Shown here: piece by piece, positions 1 through 8,959 of the stretch
How the letters are laid out: every line of letters starts with the position of its first letter
How positions within the stretch are numbered: the stretch's first letter is position 1
Assembly (NCBI GenBank): GCA_903642325.1
Contig: CAHJWM010000037.1
Location: 1 to 49,086 of the forward strand
Direction of reading: 5' to 3'
Source: Myxococcales bacterium
GTDB lineage: Bacteria; Myxococcota_A; Polyangia; Polyangiales; Polyangiaceae
Length of the DNA: 49,086 nucleotides
The notes under the pieces: generated by a model
Told to the model about the DNA's origin: nothing
The model's database searches: none
The model's input: the letters and a program-made list of their open reading frames with translations, nothing else
Translations under genes and position numbers: made by a program

Positions 1-572
1 CCAAAGCCACGTCGGTCAGCTGAGGGCGGCGCGTACACGCCGTAGAACCGGATCAGGGGGTGGCGAGGCGGCGGGATGAGCGCCGCCAGGCGGGCAAGGA
101 ACTGCAGTGGCGACATCACGCGGTGAGTTCGCCCCACTGCGGTCAGAGCACGCGGATCGCGGGCGAGTAGCAGACGCAGCTCGAACGGCACCGAGAGCAC
201 CCACTGTCGCATCGGCACTTCGGGAACCACGTGATCCGTGAGCTGGGCAGCGGTCCCACACATGCGTCGCGCATTGCAGGATGGGCACACGCCGCGCTTC
301 TTGCACGATAGCGCGACTAGCAGGTCTTTGCCGCACGAGCGGCAGCGTGCTCGCAAAAAGCCGTGCGCCAAGATCCCACACTTCAAGTACTCGCGGAGCT
401 CGCGCTCGACGTATCGCGGCAGGGCACGCTCGTGCGTCTCGCGGGCCTCTGCCAGAAACGATTCGAGGTGCTCAGCGACAATCTTGTAGAGTGGCGTAGC
501 CTCGGCCTCGTGCCGCTGGTAGCGTTTGGACGCGGCTGGCGTTGGTCCATGGCGCGTTCCGTGCGGTCCCAC
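1..572 (-). pseudogene. IS91-family transposase, internally deleted and cut by window edge
   Basis: One minus-strand frame stays open from a GTG at 572 to base 1. Its N-terminal half looks like the zinc-binding region of IS91/IS801-type transposases: CGILAHGFLRARCRSCG, then CKKRGVCPSCNARRMC, then QWVLSVPFELRLLLARDPRA. Right after LTAVGR the frame jumps to THRVMSPLQFLARLAAL and PPPRHPLIRFYGVYAP, which in full-length members lies near the C-terminus. The catalytic centre of the family (HUH histidines and nucleophilic tyrosines) should lie between these blocks and is absent, so I infer an in-frame internal deletion. The protein would be unable to transpose. Family recognition is from motif memory, and the start codon is uncertain. 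Confidence 0.7.
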
Positions 573-628
573 CAGGGAACAATCAGCGAGCGGCGTGCCA
601 CCTGAACGGCACCAAATTTCCGGCTAAT

Positions 629-1282
629 TCATCCCCGCGGCGGTGGCCAAGCGGAGGTTCTGGCCGGCGACCGCCGGTCGGCTATCGGACCGCAGCGAGC
701 GAAGGAAACAGCCGATTCGGGACCGGTTGGCGCTCCCCTGCTGCTCGCACGCGACATGTTGGGCAAACCTTTCGGAGCAATTCGGTGGTGAGCCGCCGGA
801 CCGGGCGCCCCGCAACACACCCGCCCGCGCGTCAGAAGCCCGGGCGATGGTGCCGCCAAGGTGGCAGGAGGCACACCGCGAAGCCTGCCCCGAGCCGCTC
901 GCGCTGCCTCTCGCGCGGTGCAAGTCGCGCAGTATTCGCGGAAGCCACTCTTGCATCGCGGGCATGGCTTCGACGGGCGCTCGACAAAGCGCCGCACGGC
1001 CGCAACGGCGTCGCCTCCGCTGGCTATCGGCTGGTGGTTGTATGAGGCTTCACGGAGCGCTTGCCCGGCCCCCGCCGAGAGCAACACAGCGCCACGAAGC
1101 CGAGCCCAGGTTCACCAGAGGGATTCGACCGTGTCGACGGGCAACACCAATTCCGTGACGACCTCGTCGGGCGGCATGCCACGATCGAAGCGCGTGAATA
1201 CGCTCGCGGCGATATCGCCTGCGGCTGTCGAGTCGAGTGACGTCGACAGATCCGGCGACTTTCTGATCTCCGTGTTCGCCAT
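629..1282 (-). pseudogene. Broken paralogue with CxxC-x7-CxxC motif, in-frame TGA
   Basis: Reading starts at ATG 1282 and encodes GDIAASVFTRFDRGMPPDEV followed by VTELVLPVDTVESLW. It then meets an in-frame TGA at 1112-1114. The same frame continues as TWARLRGAVLLSAGAGQALREA and reaches a cysteine motif, CPRCKSGFREYCATC. The matching position of the neighbouring gene (1297-1915) reads LFEQWKRLRGTVLLDAKSVA, so the TGA looks like a CGA-to-TGA nonsense mutation in an otherwise aligned protein. The tail after the cysteine motif is low-complexity and may be out of register. No HTH is seen at the N-terminus, unlike the neighbour. Function unknown; the cysteine spacing suggests zinc binding. Confidence 0.55.
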
Positions 1283-1296
1283 TCTTGAACCCTGTC

Positions 1297-1915
1297 TCAG
1301 AAAAGCTTTCGCGCCTCGCGCTCGAGCACGTCAGCTCGCCCAGCTTCTTGCGCGCAGTCACGGCACCAATAGGCGGGCTCCCGCTCGCAAAGGATGCATT
1401 GCTGCTCGGTGCTCTTCTTAAACTCGGACACCGCCGACAGGAGCGCGTTCTCGTCGGTGAGGTTCGGTGCCCCCAGAGCACCAGCAAGCGCGGCGACGCT
1501 CTTCGCATCGAGCAAGACGGTTCCCCGCAAGCGCTTCCATTGTTCGAACAAGCTTTCGATCTTCTCCGGGGTCACTCGAAGCTCAGTGACCAGCCACCAC
1601 ATCGGCGCCGTTCCGAAATCGCGTGAACGCCGCCGCGGCGAGCGTGCCGTCAGCGCGCTCGCCCACCGGTACCCGGGTCCGTCTTACTCGGACGGGAACG
1701 GTTTGGATCTCGGTCTCCTCGAAGTAACGGACACCGCGCTCGCCAACGATGGGTTTGAGCTGCACGCCTTCCATCCGGCGCACGGTGCTCAAGCTCAGAC
1801 CAAGGCGTCGCGCCACCTCTCCCCGTGTCAGGAGCTTGCCGGCAGGGCCTGCCAGCATGGCAGGCGGCACGATCTCAACCGCAAAAGGCGCATGTGTAGC
1901 CTCGTCTTTCCCCAT
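1297..1915 (-). pseudogene. Frameshifted HTH protein with CxxC-x7-CxxC motif
   Basis: The first frame (1915 to 1583) begins MGKDEATHAPFAVEIVPP and contains a MerR/excisionase-like helix-turn-helix: LLTRGEVARRLGLSLSTVRR, then a wing ending GERGVRYFEETEIQTV. It continues to GTLAAAAFTRFRNGAD and stops. A second frame resumes at 1602 with VTELRVTPEKIESLFEQW, KRLRGTVLLDAKSVAAL and CILCEREPAYWCRDC. The join aligns with the downstream paralogue, so one small indel near 1595-1610 splits a single gene of about 200 codons. A DNA-binding role follows from the HTH, and the target is unknown. The two cysteine pairs share the CxxC-x7-CxxC spacing with the neighbour. Confidence 0.6.
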
Positions 1916-2420
1916 TTCTATGGCGCCCTTCTCCCCGTGTCACGAATTGCGTGTGCCATGACATGTCGAGCGTGGCGTCGACAAAGCGTCTGCGCAAGTG
2001 GGATGACATTTCCCGGGAGCCGTCGCCCATGTGGACGCGACGTTGACGGCCATGCGGCAATGACGGACCTATTCCGCGATCAATTGGTACGATTTTCTGA
2101 AGCCTGATTTGGCTTGAGCGCTGGTAATGACTGAACAATAGCCTCCGAGATTTCCGCCAAGCTCTGATCAACTAGTTCATGGTGTGAGCCGAGAAAGCAG
2201 GCTCCATGTCGAAAACGGTTTCGGCCACGCCTCTGCGTGCGCCGGGGACGCCGTGCAGTAGGTGCGCCCGCAGATCCTAGCGAGACATTTACCCGCGAAG
2301 AACATCCGGCACAGCTCGCCCACACGAAGGGCAGCGTCGGCGCAGCGCGTCAGCGCGGCTCGTCCCCACGAGTGGCGAAGCAACCTGGCGCAGCCGGCGG
2401 GCGTGCTATCGTGGGAGCGG
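1916..2420. other. Accessory stretch with no supported gene
   Basis: About 500 bases between the HTH pseudogene and the repeat upstream of the recombinase. Short open frames exist on both strands, but none shows a recognisable motif, a convincing ribosome site or a consistent frame. It may be the remains of genes lost with the surrounding mobile DNA. Confidence 0.4.
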
Positions 2421-2582
2421 GACTTCCTGCTGGGGCTGGCCGTCGACGCATTGGAAGATTTCGTAGGGAATACGAATGAAGAAGCTGGAGAATTCGATGA
2501 CGAACACCAGTAGTCATGCGACTTCTTGCTGGCGCTCGCGGTCGACCTGACCCAGCATTTGTCGGGGAATACGAGTGAAGAA
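2421..2582 (+). repeat. Two-copy 63-nt imperfect in-frame direct repeat
   Basis: Copies lie at 2421-2483 and 2520-2582, exactly 99 nt apart, and match at 45 of 63 positions by my count. Both read in the same frame: DFLLGLAVDALEDFVGNTNEE and DFLLALAVDLTQHLSGNTSEE, each ending in an acidic tail and a stop (2511-2513 and 2589-2591). Each copy also ends in AATACGARTGAAGAA. In copy 2 this overlaps the GTG start of the recombinase, and in copy 1 it contains an ATG that opens a 24-codon dead frame. The repeat therefore looks like a duplicated junction between a small upstream gene and a recombinase start. Confidence 0.75.
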
Positions 2583-4195
2583 GACGAATAGTCAGGCGGT
2601 CGCGGGCAGGATCAAGGCGGTCGGGTACGCGCGCGTCAGCACGCCCGAGCAGGCAGAAAAAGACCTCTCACTCCCGGCGCAGATGGCGAGCATTCGCCGC
2701 TACGCCCAGGACCGCGGCCTCGCGCTCGCGGGCGAGTTTGTCAAGCGAGGCGTCAGCGGGACCGACGACAACCGACCTGAGTTTCGTCGGATGCTCGAGG
2801 AGATTTATCGACCAAACTCCGAAGTCGGAATGGTCATCGTCACGCATGGCGCGCGCTTCATGCGCAACGCGACGAGGGCCCGCGTGCACAAGGAGCAGCT
2901 GCGCAGGCGTGGCATCCGCGTTCTGGCGATTCAGCAAACAGTGAGCGACGATCCGAACGGGCATTTTGCGGAGGGGATGTTCGAGTTGATTGATCAACTC
3001 GAAAGCGAAACCAATGGCGTGCGCACGCGCGCTGGGATGGCCGAAAACGCGCGCCAGGGCTACTTCAATGGCTCGAGACCGCCCTTCGGCTTTTGCGTCG
3101 AGAAGATTGCTACATCCGCCGGACCGAAGAACAAGCTCGTCATCGAGCCGGCAGAAGCAGAGCTCGTGCGCGAGGTCTTCCGTCAGTACCTGGCGGGCAG
3201 CGGCGCGAAATCCACCGCCCGCCACATGAACCAACGCGGCCTGCTCTGTCGCAAGCACCTCTGGACTCGCGATCTGGTGCTGAGGGTGATTAGCGATCCA
3301 GGCGTTGTCGGAACCTACAACTGGGGCCGGCTCGATTCCCGCGGCAATTGTATTCGGCCTGAAAGCGAATGGATCCCGATGGCAGTCGAGCGCATCGTGG
3401 ACGACGAGATTTTTCAAATGGTCCAAGAGCTGCGGCTCCCGCCGCGACCCAGGGCGCCCGCCATCGAGCCCGCTCTTCCTCGCGGGTCGGCTGCGCTGTT
3501 CGCGCTGCGGTGATACCTGCCAGCTCGAAAGCTCCGGCAAGCTCGATCCAGACGGTGAGCCCTATCGCTACTACAATTGCCGGCGCTTCTGTCGGAGCGG
3601 TAAGAAAGCTTGCGCGGGCTAGCGAATCTCGGTCGACACGCTAGATCGCGCGATCCTGAGCCATATCGCCGAGCACGTCTTCACCGCAGAGCGCTATCGG
3701 GAGATCCTGCGCGAATTCGTGGAAGACCAGGGCATTCTACGGCAAAAGACCGCCGAGCAACGACGGGTCCTCGAGCGAGAGAGAGACGAGCTCGGCAAGC
3801 GCCTCGAGCGCTGGTATGAGCGTATCGAAACGGATTCCGAGCTCGGTGACGTCGGCGCGGAGCGCCTCCGTGAGCTAAAGACCAAGCGCGACGAAGTCGT
3901 GCGTACGCTGGCCAAGCTGCGGCCCATGCACTCCGTGCCGCCGTATCTGTACAAGCCCGAGACCATCCAGCGCTTCCAGGTTCGGCTCCGCGAAGCGTTC
4001 CTTGGAGGTGACCGTGCAACCGCGCGCGTCTATCTGCAAAATCTCGTGGACCGCATCGTCGTCGGTGAAGACGAAATCATCATCGAAGCACGCGCGGGCG
4101 CAGCTCTCGCCATGATGTCTGCGTCAGGCACGACTCTTCCCGAAGCCGCCAAGGGAGAAGTTCTCGCAGACGTAGTAGATTGGCGCGCCCCGTAG
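2575..4195 (+). pseudogene. Large serine recombinase, frameshift plus in-frame stop
   Basis: Starts at GTG 2575. The resolvase catalytic domain carries VGYARVSTPEQ with the nucleophilic serine at about residue 22, followed by the recombinase domain (FNGSRPPFGFCVE, STARHMNQRGL). The frame closes at 3513. The zinc-ribbon region continues in the +1 frame (SSPLFLAGRLRCSRCGDTC, YYNCRRFCRSGKKACAG), so a frameshift lies near 3430-3475. That frame meets TAG at 3620-3622, then continues in the same frame as RISVDTLDRAILSHIAEHVF and a long coiled-coil segment to 4195. Full length would be about 535 residues, normal for integrase-type serine recombinases. With two breaks it is probably dead. Its final codons overlap the 3' end of the tRNA-Arg gene on the other strand. 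Confidence 0.85.
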
Positions 4196-4257
4196 GATTC
4201 GAACCTACGACCCTCGGATTCGAAGTCCGATGCTCTATCCAGCTGAGCTAGGGGCGC
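4181..4257 (-). tRNA. tRNA-Arg (anticodon TCG)
   Basis: The minus strand folds as a full cloverleaf. The 7-bp acceptor pairs GCGCCCC with GGGGCGC, the D-arm reads TAGCTCAGCTGGATAGAGC, the anticodon loop is CTTCGAA with TCG at positions 34-36, and the T-arm reads GGTTCGAATCC. A CCA tail is encoded at 4183-4181. It would read CGA. The 3' end is overlapped by the last codons of the broken recombinase, which makes it a plausible attachment site for the neighbouring element. Confidence 0.96.
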
Positions 4258-4405
4258 GAGCTACGCCATCCAAGTGAGAGCGGTGGGGGCGGTCAAGAAA
4301 AAATTGCAGCGCGGCGCGGCAAGGCTTTGCCGGTGGGCGATCCACGCACGCGTCGGCGTCGATCGACACCCGGAGCACTCGTGAAGGGCAGTGACCCCGC
4401 ACGGC

Positions 4406-4648
4406 TCAGCCCGTGAGGTCGAGGCGGCCCACCCAAGTCGTCTTTCCGCCTTGGACTGCGCAGCGCCCGACCTCGCGCAGCAGGTCACCGTTTGGGCCTT
4501 GCGATACCGCGATGCCGGGCTCAGTCCAGAAGGACCCCATGCGTGTGTCGTCGAGAATGCGCACGACCTCGTAATGGGCACGCGAGATACGGACGATGCG
4601 GAACGTAGTCCCCGCGACTTGAACCATACCTTTGACGACAGTTTGCAT
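4406..4648 (-). CDS. Small conserved-looking protein of unknown function (80 aa)
   Basis: Eighty codons from an ATG preceded by AAGGA at good spacing. The protein begins MQTVVKGMVQVAGTTFRIVR and has alternating hydrophobic and charged residues typical of a small beta-rich fold (SRAHYEVVRILDD, IAVSQGPNGDLLREVG). No signal peptide or membrane segment is visible. It stands alone between the tRNA-Arg gene and the glycan locus, with an AT-rich upstream region that can hold a promoter. No family recognised. Confidence 0.6.
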   Translation of the reverse strand: MQTVVKGMVQVAGTTFRIVRISRAHYEVVRILDDTRMGSFWTEPGIAVSQGPNGDLLREVGRCAVQGGKTTWVGRLDLTG

Positions 4649-4677
4649 TTATTTCCTTAAGTCCCCTCAGAGCAACA

Positions 4678-4705
4678 TAAATACTCCTTCGTCAGAATTT
4701 GTGAA
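4678..4705 (-). promoter_or_regulatory. Candidate sigma-70-type promoter for the 80-aa gene
   Basis: On the minus strand TTCACA (4705-4700) and TATTTA (4683-4678) are separated by 16 bp in an AT-rich island. The gene start lies 30 bp downstream of the -10 box. Match to consensus is moderate. Confidence 0.35.
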
Positions 4706-4930
4706 GCAGGAATCCTAGCTCGCGCAAAATGTGACGCGCCTGACTTAGAGCGAGCGCACTTTGCAACAAAATAGAAACTGTTCCGACGAGGCCGCGCAAT
4801 GCGCAGGCGTTGTCTCAGCCGAATTGCAGTGACACTTTCCGACAGTCAGTTCTCTCCAGCGCGATCTCACAAAGTTTGATGTGCGCTCCGGCCTGCGATC
4901 TGTGCTCGCGACCGGTCTAGTGTGCCCGCC

Positions 4931-6589
4931 ATGGGCACGTCCTCGGTTCGTCCGCCGTCCGCAGAGGTCGTCCCGCGCCTTCTGATCCGGGATCCCGACA
5001 TCTGGCTGGCTTGGGTTGCGTGGGGGGTCATCGCCTTCAGCGTGGTCCAAGTGCTCACTTTTTCGTTCGGGCGCGATCAGAGCATCTACGCCTTGGTAGG
5101 CGAGGGCGTGCTGCACGGCAAAATGCCGTATCGCGATCTGTGGGACTTCAAACCGCCCGGGATTTTTTTGGTCTACGCCTTGGCCCAAGGCCTGTTCGGG
5201 CGCGGCATGGCGGCCGTGCGCGTGTTGGAGGCGTTCGGCATGTTGGGGATGGTCTTTGGCTTCATGCGCCTCGCGGAGACCTTCTTCGAGCGTCAACGCG
5301 CAGGGTTGGTCGGAGGGGCCGTGGCGGCGTTGATCCACGCGGAGCTCGATTTTTGGCACAGCGGGCAGCCCGAGATTTTCGGCGGTTTTCTGACGGTAGC
5401 GGCCTTGGTCATGGTCAGCACGCGGGTTCACTCGCGCCGAAGCGTTTGGCTTTGGCTTGGCGTCGGTGCTCTCTTCGGTCTGGCGTTTCTGTTCAAGCCG
5501 CCGCTTGGCGGCGGCGCGATCGTGTGCGGCGCGTACCTCATCAAGCGCGAGCGACAGCGCGATGCGTCCGCTTCGCGCACGCTGCTCGTGCTGCTCGTCG
5601 TGAGCGTTGGCGCGGCGTTGCCGATCCTGGCGTGCGGCGCGTGGTTCGCGGCTCGGGGCTCCTGGCCCGCCCTGCACTGGACCCTCGCCGAGTTCACGCC
5701 GGGCTACACCGCGCTCGGCTGGCAAGGCCGCGAAGCCGCCAAAATGCTGTATTACGCGCTAGAAGAGGCCTTCTTTCGCTTTTCCGCCCTAGCCGCCGCG
5801 GGGGTGATCGCCATGGCCTCCATCACACCCATTCATAGCCGGGAGCGTGAAGGCACGTTCTTGGTCCTGGGCGTGATCGCGGTTCAGCTTGCGGGCGTGG
5901 CGATGCAAGGCAAATTCTTCGCGTATCACTACGCGGCGTCCCTGCAGTTGGTGGGATTTTTAGCGGGCCTCGGGCTGTACAAGCTTTGGCGTCGCTGCCT
6001 GCCGGGTGGCCTCGGCGGAGCGCTGGCGTTTGCCTCGTTCATCGCCATCGCCGCGGACATGCTGACCGCGATCCATGATCTGCCGCAATCGTTCTCCGAG
6101 CGCGCGGCGATTCGTTTGCAGTACGTACTCCGTATTCCGCCTTATACCTCACGCGAAGCGCTCGACCGCGAGCTCTCGTACGTGGCTGACTTCAACCTGG
6201 CCGCTGATCGTGATGTGGGCCTCGAGGTGCGCTCACGCACGGCAAGTGCCGATCCCATCTTCGTGTGGGGCTTCGAGCCCGCGATCTATTGGTTCGCGGA
6301 GCGCACGCCGTCGTCTCGCTTCATTTATGACGTGGCGCAGCGCAGCGAGTGGCAGAAGGGCTACGCGCGAGCGGAGTTGTTGCGCGATTTGCACGCACGC
6401 GTGCCGGCGCTCATCATCGTGCAGCACGACGACGTATTCCCCGGCGTCACCGGCCACACTTGGGACTCGCATGATGAGCTGCCGGGCTTCCCGGAGCTGG
6501 CGGCGTTCATCGACCGCGGCTACGAGCCGGTGAAGCGCATCGAGGACTTCGACCTGTATCAACGAAAGGCCGCCTCCTCCCTGCGTTAG
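4931..6589 (+). CDS. GT-C membrane glycosyltransferase (GT39/ArnT-like)
   Basis: A 552-residue protein with many hydrophobic helices. After the first transmembrane segment comes an acidic site in the first outer loop, FGRDQSIYALVGEGVLHGK, followed by MPYRDLWDFKPPG. Acidic residues here and a KPPG turn are typical of GT39/ArnT-like enzymes, which move a sugar from a polyprenyl-phosphate donor to an acceptor on the outer face of the inner membrane. The C-terminal third is soluble and probably periplasmic. ATG 4931 is chosen over the GTG at 4922 because no ribosome site favours the longer form. It opens the heptose/glycan locus and converges on the phosphoglycerol-transferase gene. Sugar and acceptor cannot be read from sequence. 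Confidence 0.8.
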   Translation: MGTSSVRPPSAEVVPRLLIRDPDIWLAWVAWGVIAFSVVQVLTFSFGRDQSIYALVGEGVLHGKMPYRDLWDFKPPGIFLVYALAQGLFGRGMAAVRVLEAFGMLGMVFGFMRLAETFFERQRAGLVGGAVAALIHAELDFWHSGQPEIFGGFLTVAALVMVSTRVHSRRSVWLWLGVGALFGLAFLFKPPLGGGAIVCGAYLIKRERQRDASASRTLLVLLVVSVGAALPILACGAWFAARGSWPALHWTLAEFTPGYTALGWQGREAAKMLYYALEEAFFRFSALAAAGVIAMASITPIHSREREGTFLVLGVIAVQLAGVAMQGKFFAYHYAASLQLVGFLAGLGLYKLWRRCLPGGLGGALAFASFIAIAADMLTAIHDLPQSFSERAAIRLQYVLRIPPYTSREALDRELSYVADFNLAADRDVGLEVRSRTASADPIFVWGFEPAIYWFAERTPSSRFIYDVAQRSEWQKGYARAELLRDLHARVPALIIVQHDDVFPGVTGHTWDSHDELPGFPELAAFIDRGYEPVKRIEDFDLYQRKAASSLR

Positions 6590-6650
6590 GGTGGAGAAGC
6601 TCGGATCCGCGCGGGTCCGCCTGCCTCGCTCGACCTTCTCGTGTCTGAGA

Positions 6651-8927
6651 TCAGCGTTCCGCCGCCGCCTTTTCCGGAACTTTGCCGGCCAATCTGCCGG
6701 CCAAGTCGAGCAGCGTCACATCCCAGCTCATGTTCAGCTCCTCTTGGGTCTTGCGACGCAGCTCGGCGCAGTCCTCGCGGCCCAAGCGCTTGAAGTCGGG
6801 AAATGATTCACAACGTCCGCCGCTGGTCGCGATGAAAATGTGCTTGTCATCGACGCCCGAGCCGTCGATGCGCGACGCATGACCCGCGCGTTCGGGAACC
6901 AAGGACTGACCGATGAACGAGCCAGGACGCTTCAGCCCAAAGAGGTGCGAGATGGTCGCGCCGATGTCGACTTGGCCGCCTAGGCTGTGAACCACTCGCG
7001 GTGCGGCATGCAGGCGTTCCGGCAACACCACGAACAGGGGGATCTGCTTGGTCGTATAATCACGGATCGCCAGACGGCGCTGCACGTCGGGCTCGAGATC
7101 GGTCTCGCTCGCCAAGTACTGGTTGAATTTCATGCGCGAGTCGTGATCACCGTAAATCACGAGCGTCGTGTTCTCGAGGAGGCCGTCCGCGCGCAGTTGG
7201 CCGAACAGCTGTTCGATGGCCTCGTCGTCGTAGCGCATCGAGTGCAAATATCCGCCAAAATCGGAGCTTTCGATCGCGCCCAAGACGAGCTTGCGCTCGG
7301 CTGGCGGCACGTACTGATACGGCCCGTGCGACGTCAAGGTGATCAGCAAGCTGGCGAATGGCGGCCCGAGTTTTTCGATCCGCGGCAGCACCCGTCGAAA
7401 GAAGAGCTTATCGCCGATGCCCCAACCGAGCTTCGGCCCTTCACCGAGCTGCTCCTTGAAGGCGGTCTGATCGAAGCCGTAGCGCGGGTACAGAACCGCA
7501 CGATTCCACATGCCTGCGGCGTACGCGTGCCCGGCGAAGGTCGTATAACCCCGTTCCTTGAACGCGTGCAGCAGCGTGACGAAGTGGTTTTCGTCCCGCC
7601 GAAACGCGATTGAGCCTTGCGGAATCGGCAACTGAGAGTTCAGCACCATGTACTCGCAGTCGGAAGTCGATGAGTCTCCGGTCTCATCATACAGGTGATC
7701 GAAGAACCACGCGCGTTCGCGCAAGCGATTCAAAAACGGCGTCAGCTCTTGGCCACGCACGTGCGCGCCGATGACCCACTTTTGCATCGCTTCCACTTGC
7801 AAAATCAGCAGATTCGTGCCGCGGGCAAGCCCGAAATCCGGATCGCTCATGCTCTCGGCGGCGCGCGCTTCGTGATACGCGCTGACCTTTGCAAACTCCG
7901 CGTCGCTGATCGTACCGTGCTCCCGCGCGTCTCGAATGGAGCGCGCCACCTCTTTGATGTGAGCGACTACGATGCCTGAATCTTGTACGGCGTCGGTCCC
8001 GTTGAGCACTTTCCACGAGCGGTCGCTATCCATCCACTTTTGCACGATGTCGGAGATCGGAAGAACGAACGCCACGCAGCTCACTAGGAGCAGCGCATCG
8101 AGGGCGCGGCTCAGCGCCCGTGGCACGAATCGTTTAGGCGCCTTCGGCCAGACGAACGGCAGCGCCACGCTGGCCACCGCCACCGGCAAAAACCAGGCGT
8201 CTTTCTTCAGCGTGTACTTGAGGACGATATCGCGTACGTCCCAGATCTGCCCACCTGCGCCGAACGCCAATACCGGCAAAATATTGCCGAAGTAGCGCAA
8301 ATAGATCAGGTCCCCGAACACCACGAGCAAGAACAGCGCCATTACTAACCCGAAGCCGCGCGAACGCTGGGCACTCGGAATCGCGGCCACTGGCAGGGCG
8401 AAAACCGCCGCGGAGAAGAACGCCGCCCGCTTGAAGCCGGGCCACATTTCCAAGTCCACCAAAGAAAGCGTCAAGTGAATGATGCCGAGGCCGACCAAAT
8501 AGGCGCACGGCACCAGTGCCGCCTCCGCCAGTAGGCGCAATGCGCGGGGCGTCCGCCCGCCAAGTAATCGCAACGTAAGGGCGAGACCGACTAGGAACGC
8601 TGGCACTTGCACGAGCAACGCCGGCGCAAAGTCGGGCGGCAGGGCGTCCGGCAAGCGCTCAGGCCAGCCGTTCGCCGTCGAGCGCCGATACAAGGCGTAA
8701 CTCGCACCCAGGATCGCCAGCCCGAGCGCCGAGCCGAACGCGATGCCCCGCGCCCGCGGGGGGACGCGCGAGAAAACTGCGCTCAGCGCTTGGTGCAACC
8801 GCGGAATTCCGAGTAGCGATAGGGCCAGCAGCGCGAGCAAGGACGCCGCGGCCACACTGAGCAATGCGCGCTGCAGCAGCGCAAGGTTCTCAGGGCTGAA
8901 ATCGCGCAGCATCGTCGCCTCGAGCAT
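6651..8927 (-). CDS. LTA-synthase-like phosphoglycerol transferase/sulfatase-fold protein
   Basis: A 758-residue protein with an N-terminal block of transmembrane helices (roughly residues 20-290), then a periplasmic alkaline-phosphatase/sulfatase-fold domain. The active-site stretch TGDSSTSDCEYM, followed by SQLPIPQGSIAF, closely parallels the lipoteichoic acid synthase catalytic region, with the nucleophile expected to be Thr421. A metal ligand motif YGDHDS follows, and SLGGQVDIGATISHLFGL is typical of the family. The family transfers phosphoglycerol or phosphoethanolamine to surface polymers; in Gram-negatives OpgB-like members decorate periplasmic glucans. TAAGG precedes the ATG; a second ATG lies five codons in. 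It is divergent from hddA. I infer decoration of the glycan made by this locus. Confidence 0.85.
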   Translation of the reverse strand: MLEATMLRDFSPENLALLQRALLSVAAASLLALLALSLLGIPRLHQALSAVFSRVPPRARGIAFGSALGLAILGASYALYRRSTANGWPERLPDALPPDFAPALLVQVPAFLVGLALTLRLLGGRTPRALRLLAEAALVPCAYLVGLGIIHLTLSLVDLEMWPGFKRAAFFSAAVFALPVAAIPSAQRSRGFGLVMALFLLVVFGDLIYLRYFGNILPVLAFGAGGQIWDVRDIVLKYTLKKDAWFLPVAVASVALPFVWPKAPKRFVPRALSRALDALLLVSCVAFVLPISDIVQKWMDSDRSWKVLNGTDAVQDSGIVVAHIKEVARSIRDAREHGTISDAEFAKVSAYHEARAAESMSDPDFGLARGTNLLILQVEAMQKWVIGAHVRGQELTPFLNRLRERAWFFDHLYDETGDSSTSDCEYMVLNSQLPIPQGSIAFRRDENHFVTLLHAFKERGYTTFAGHAYAAGMWNRAVLYPRYGFDQTAFKEQLGEGPKLGWGIGDKLFFRRVLPRIEKLGPPFASLLITLTSHGPYQYVPPAERKLVLGAIESSDFGGYLHSMRYDDEAIEQLFGQLRADGLLENTTLVIYGDHDSRMKFNQYLASETDLEPDVQRRLAIRDYTTKQIPLFVVLPERLHAAPRVVHSLGGQVDIGATISHLFGLKRPGSFIGQSLVPERAGHASRIDGSGVDDKHIFIATSGGRCESFPDFKRLGREDCAELRRKTQEELNMSWDVTLLDLAGRLAGKVPEKAAAER

Positions 8928-8959
8928 AGCCTTACGGGGCTGTGGTATTGCAAGCGACG

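Noticed and set aside
2668-3540. 290-codon minus-strand frame
   Set aside because: Antisense to the serine recombinase, whose motifs are unmistakable.
4745-5725. 326-codon minus-strand frame opposite the first GT-C gene
   Set aside because: Composition is His/Arg/Gln-rich and motif-free, while the plus-strand frame has the GRDQ and KPPG motifs.
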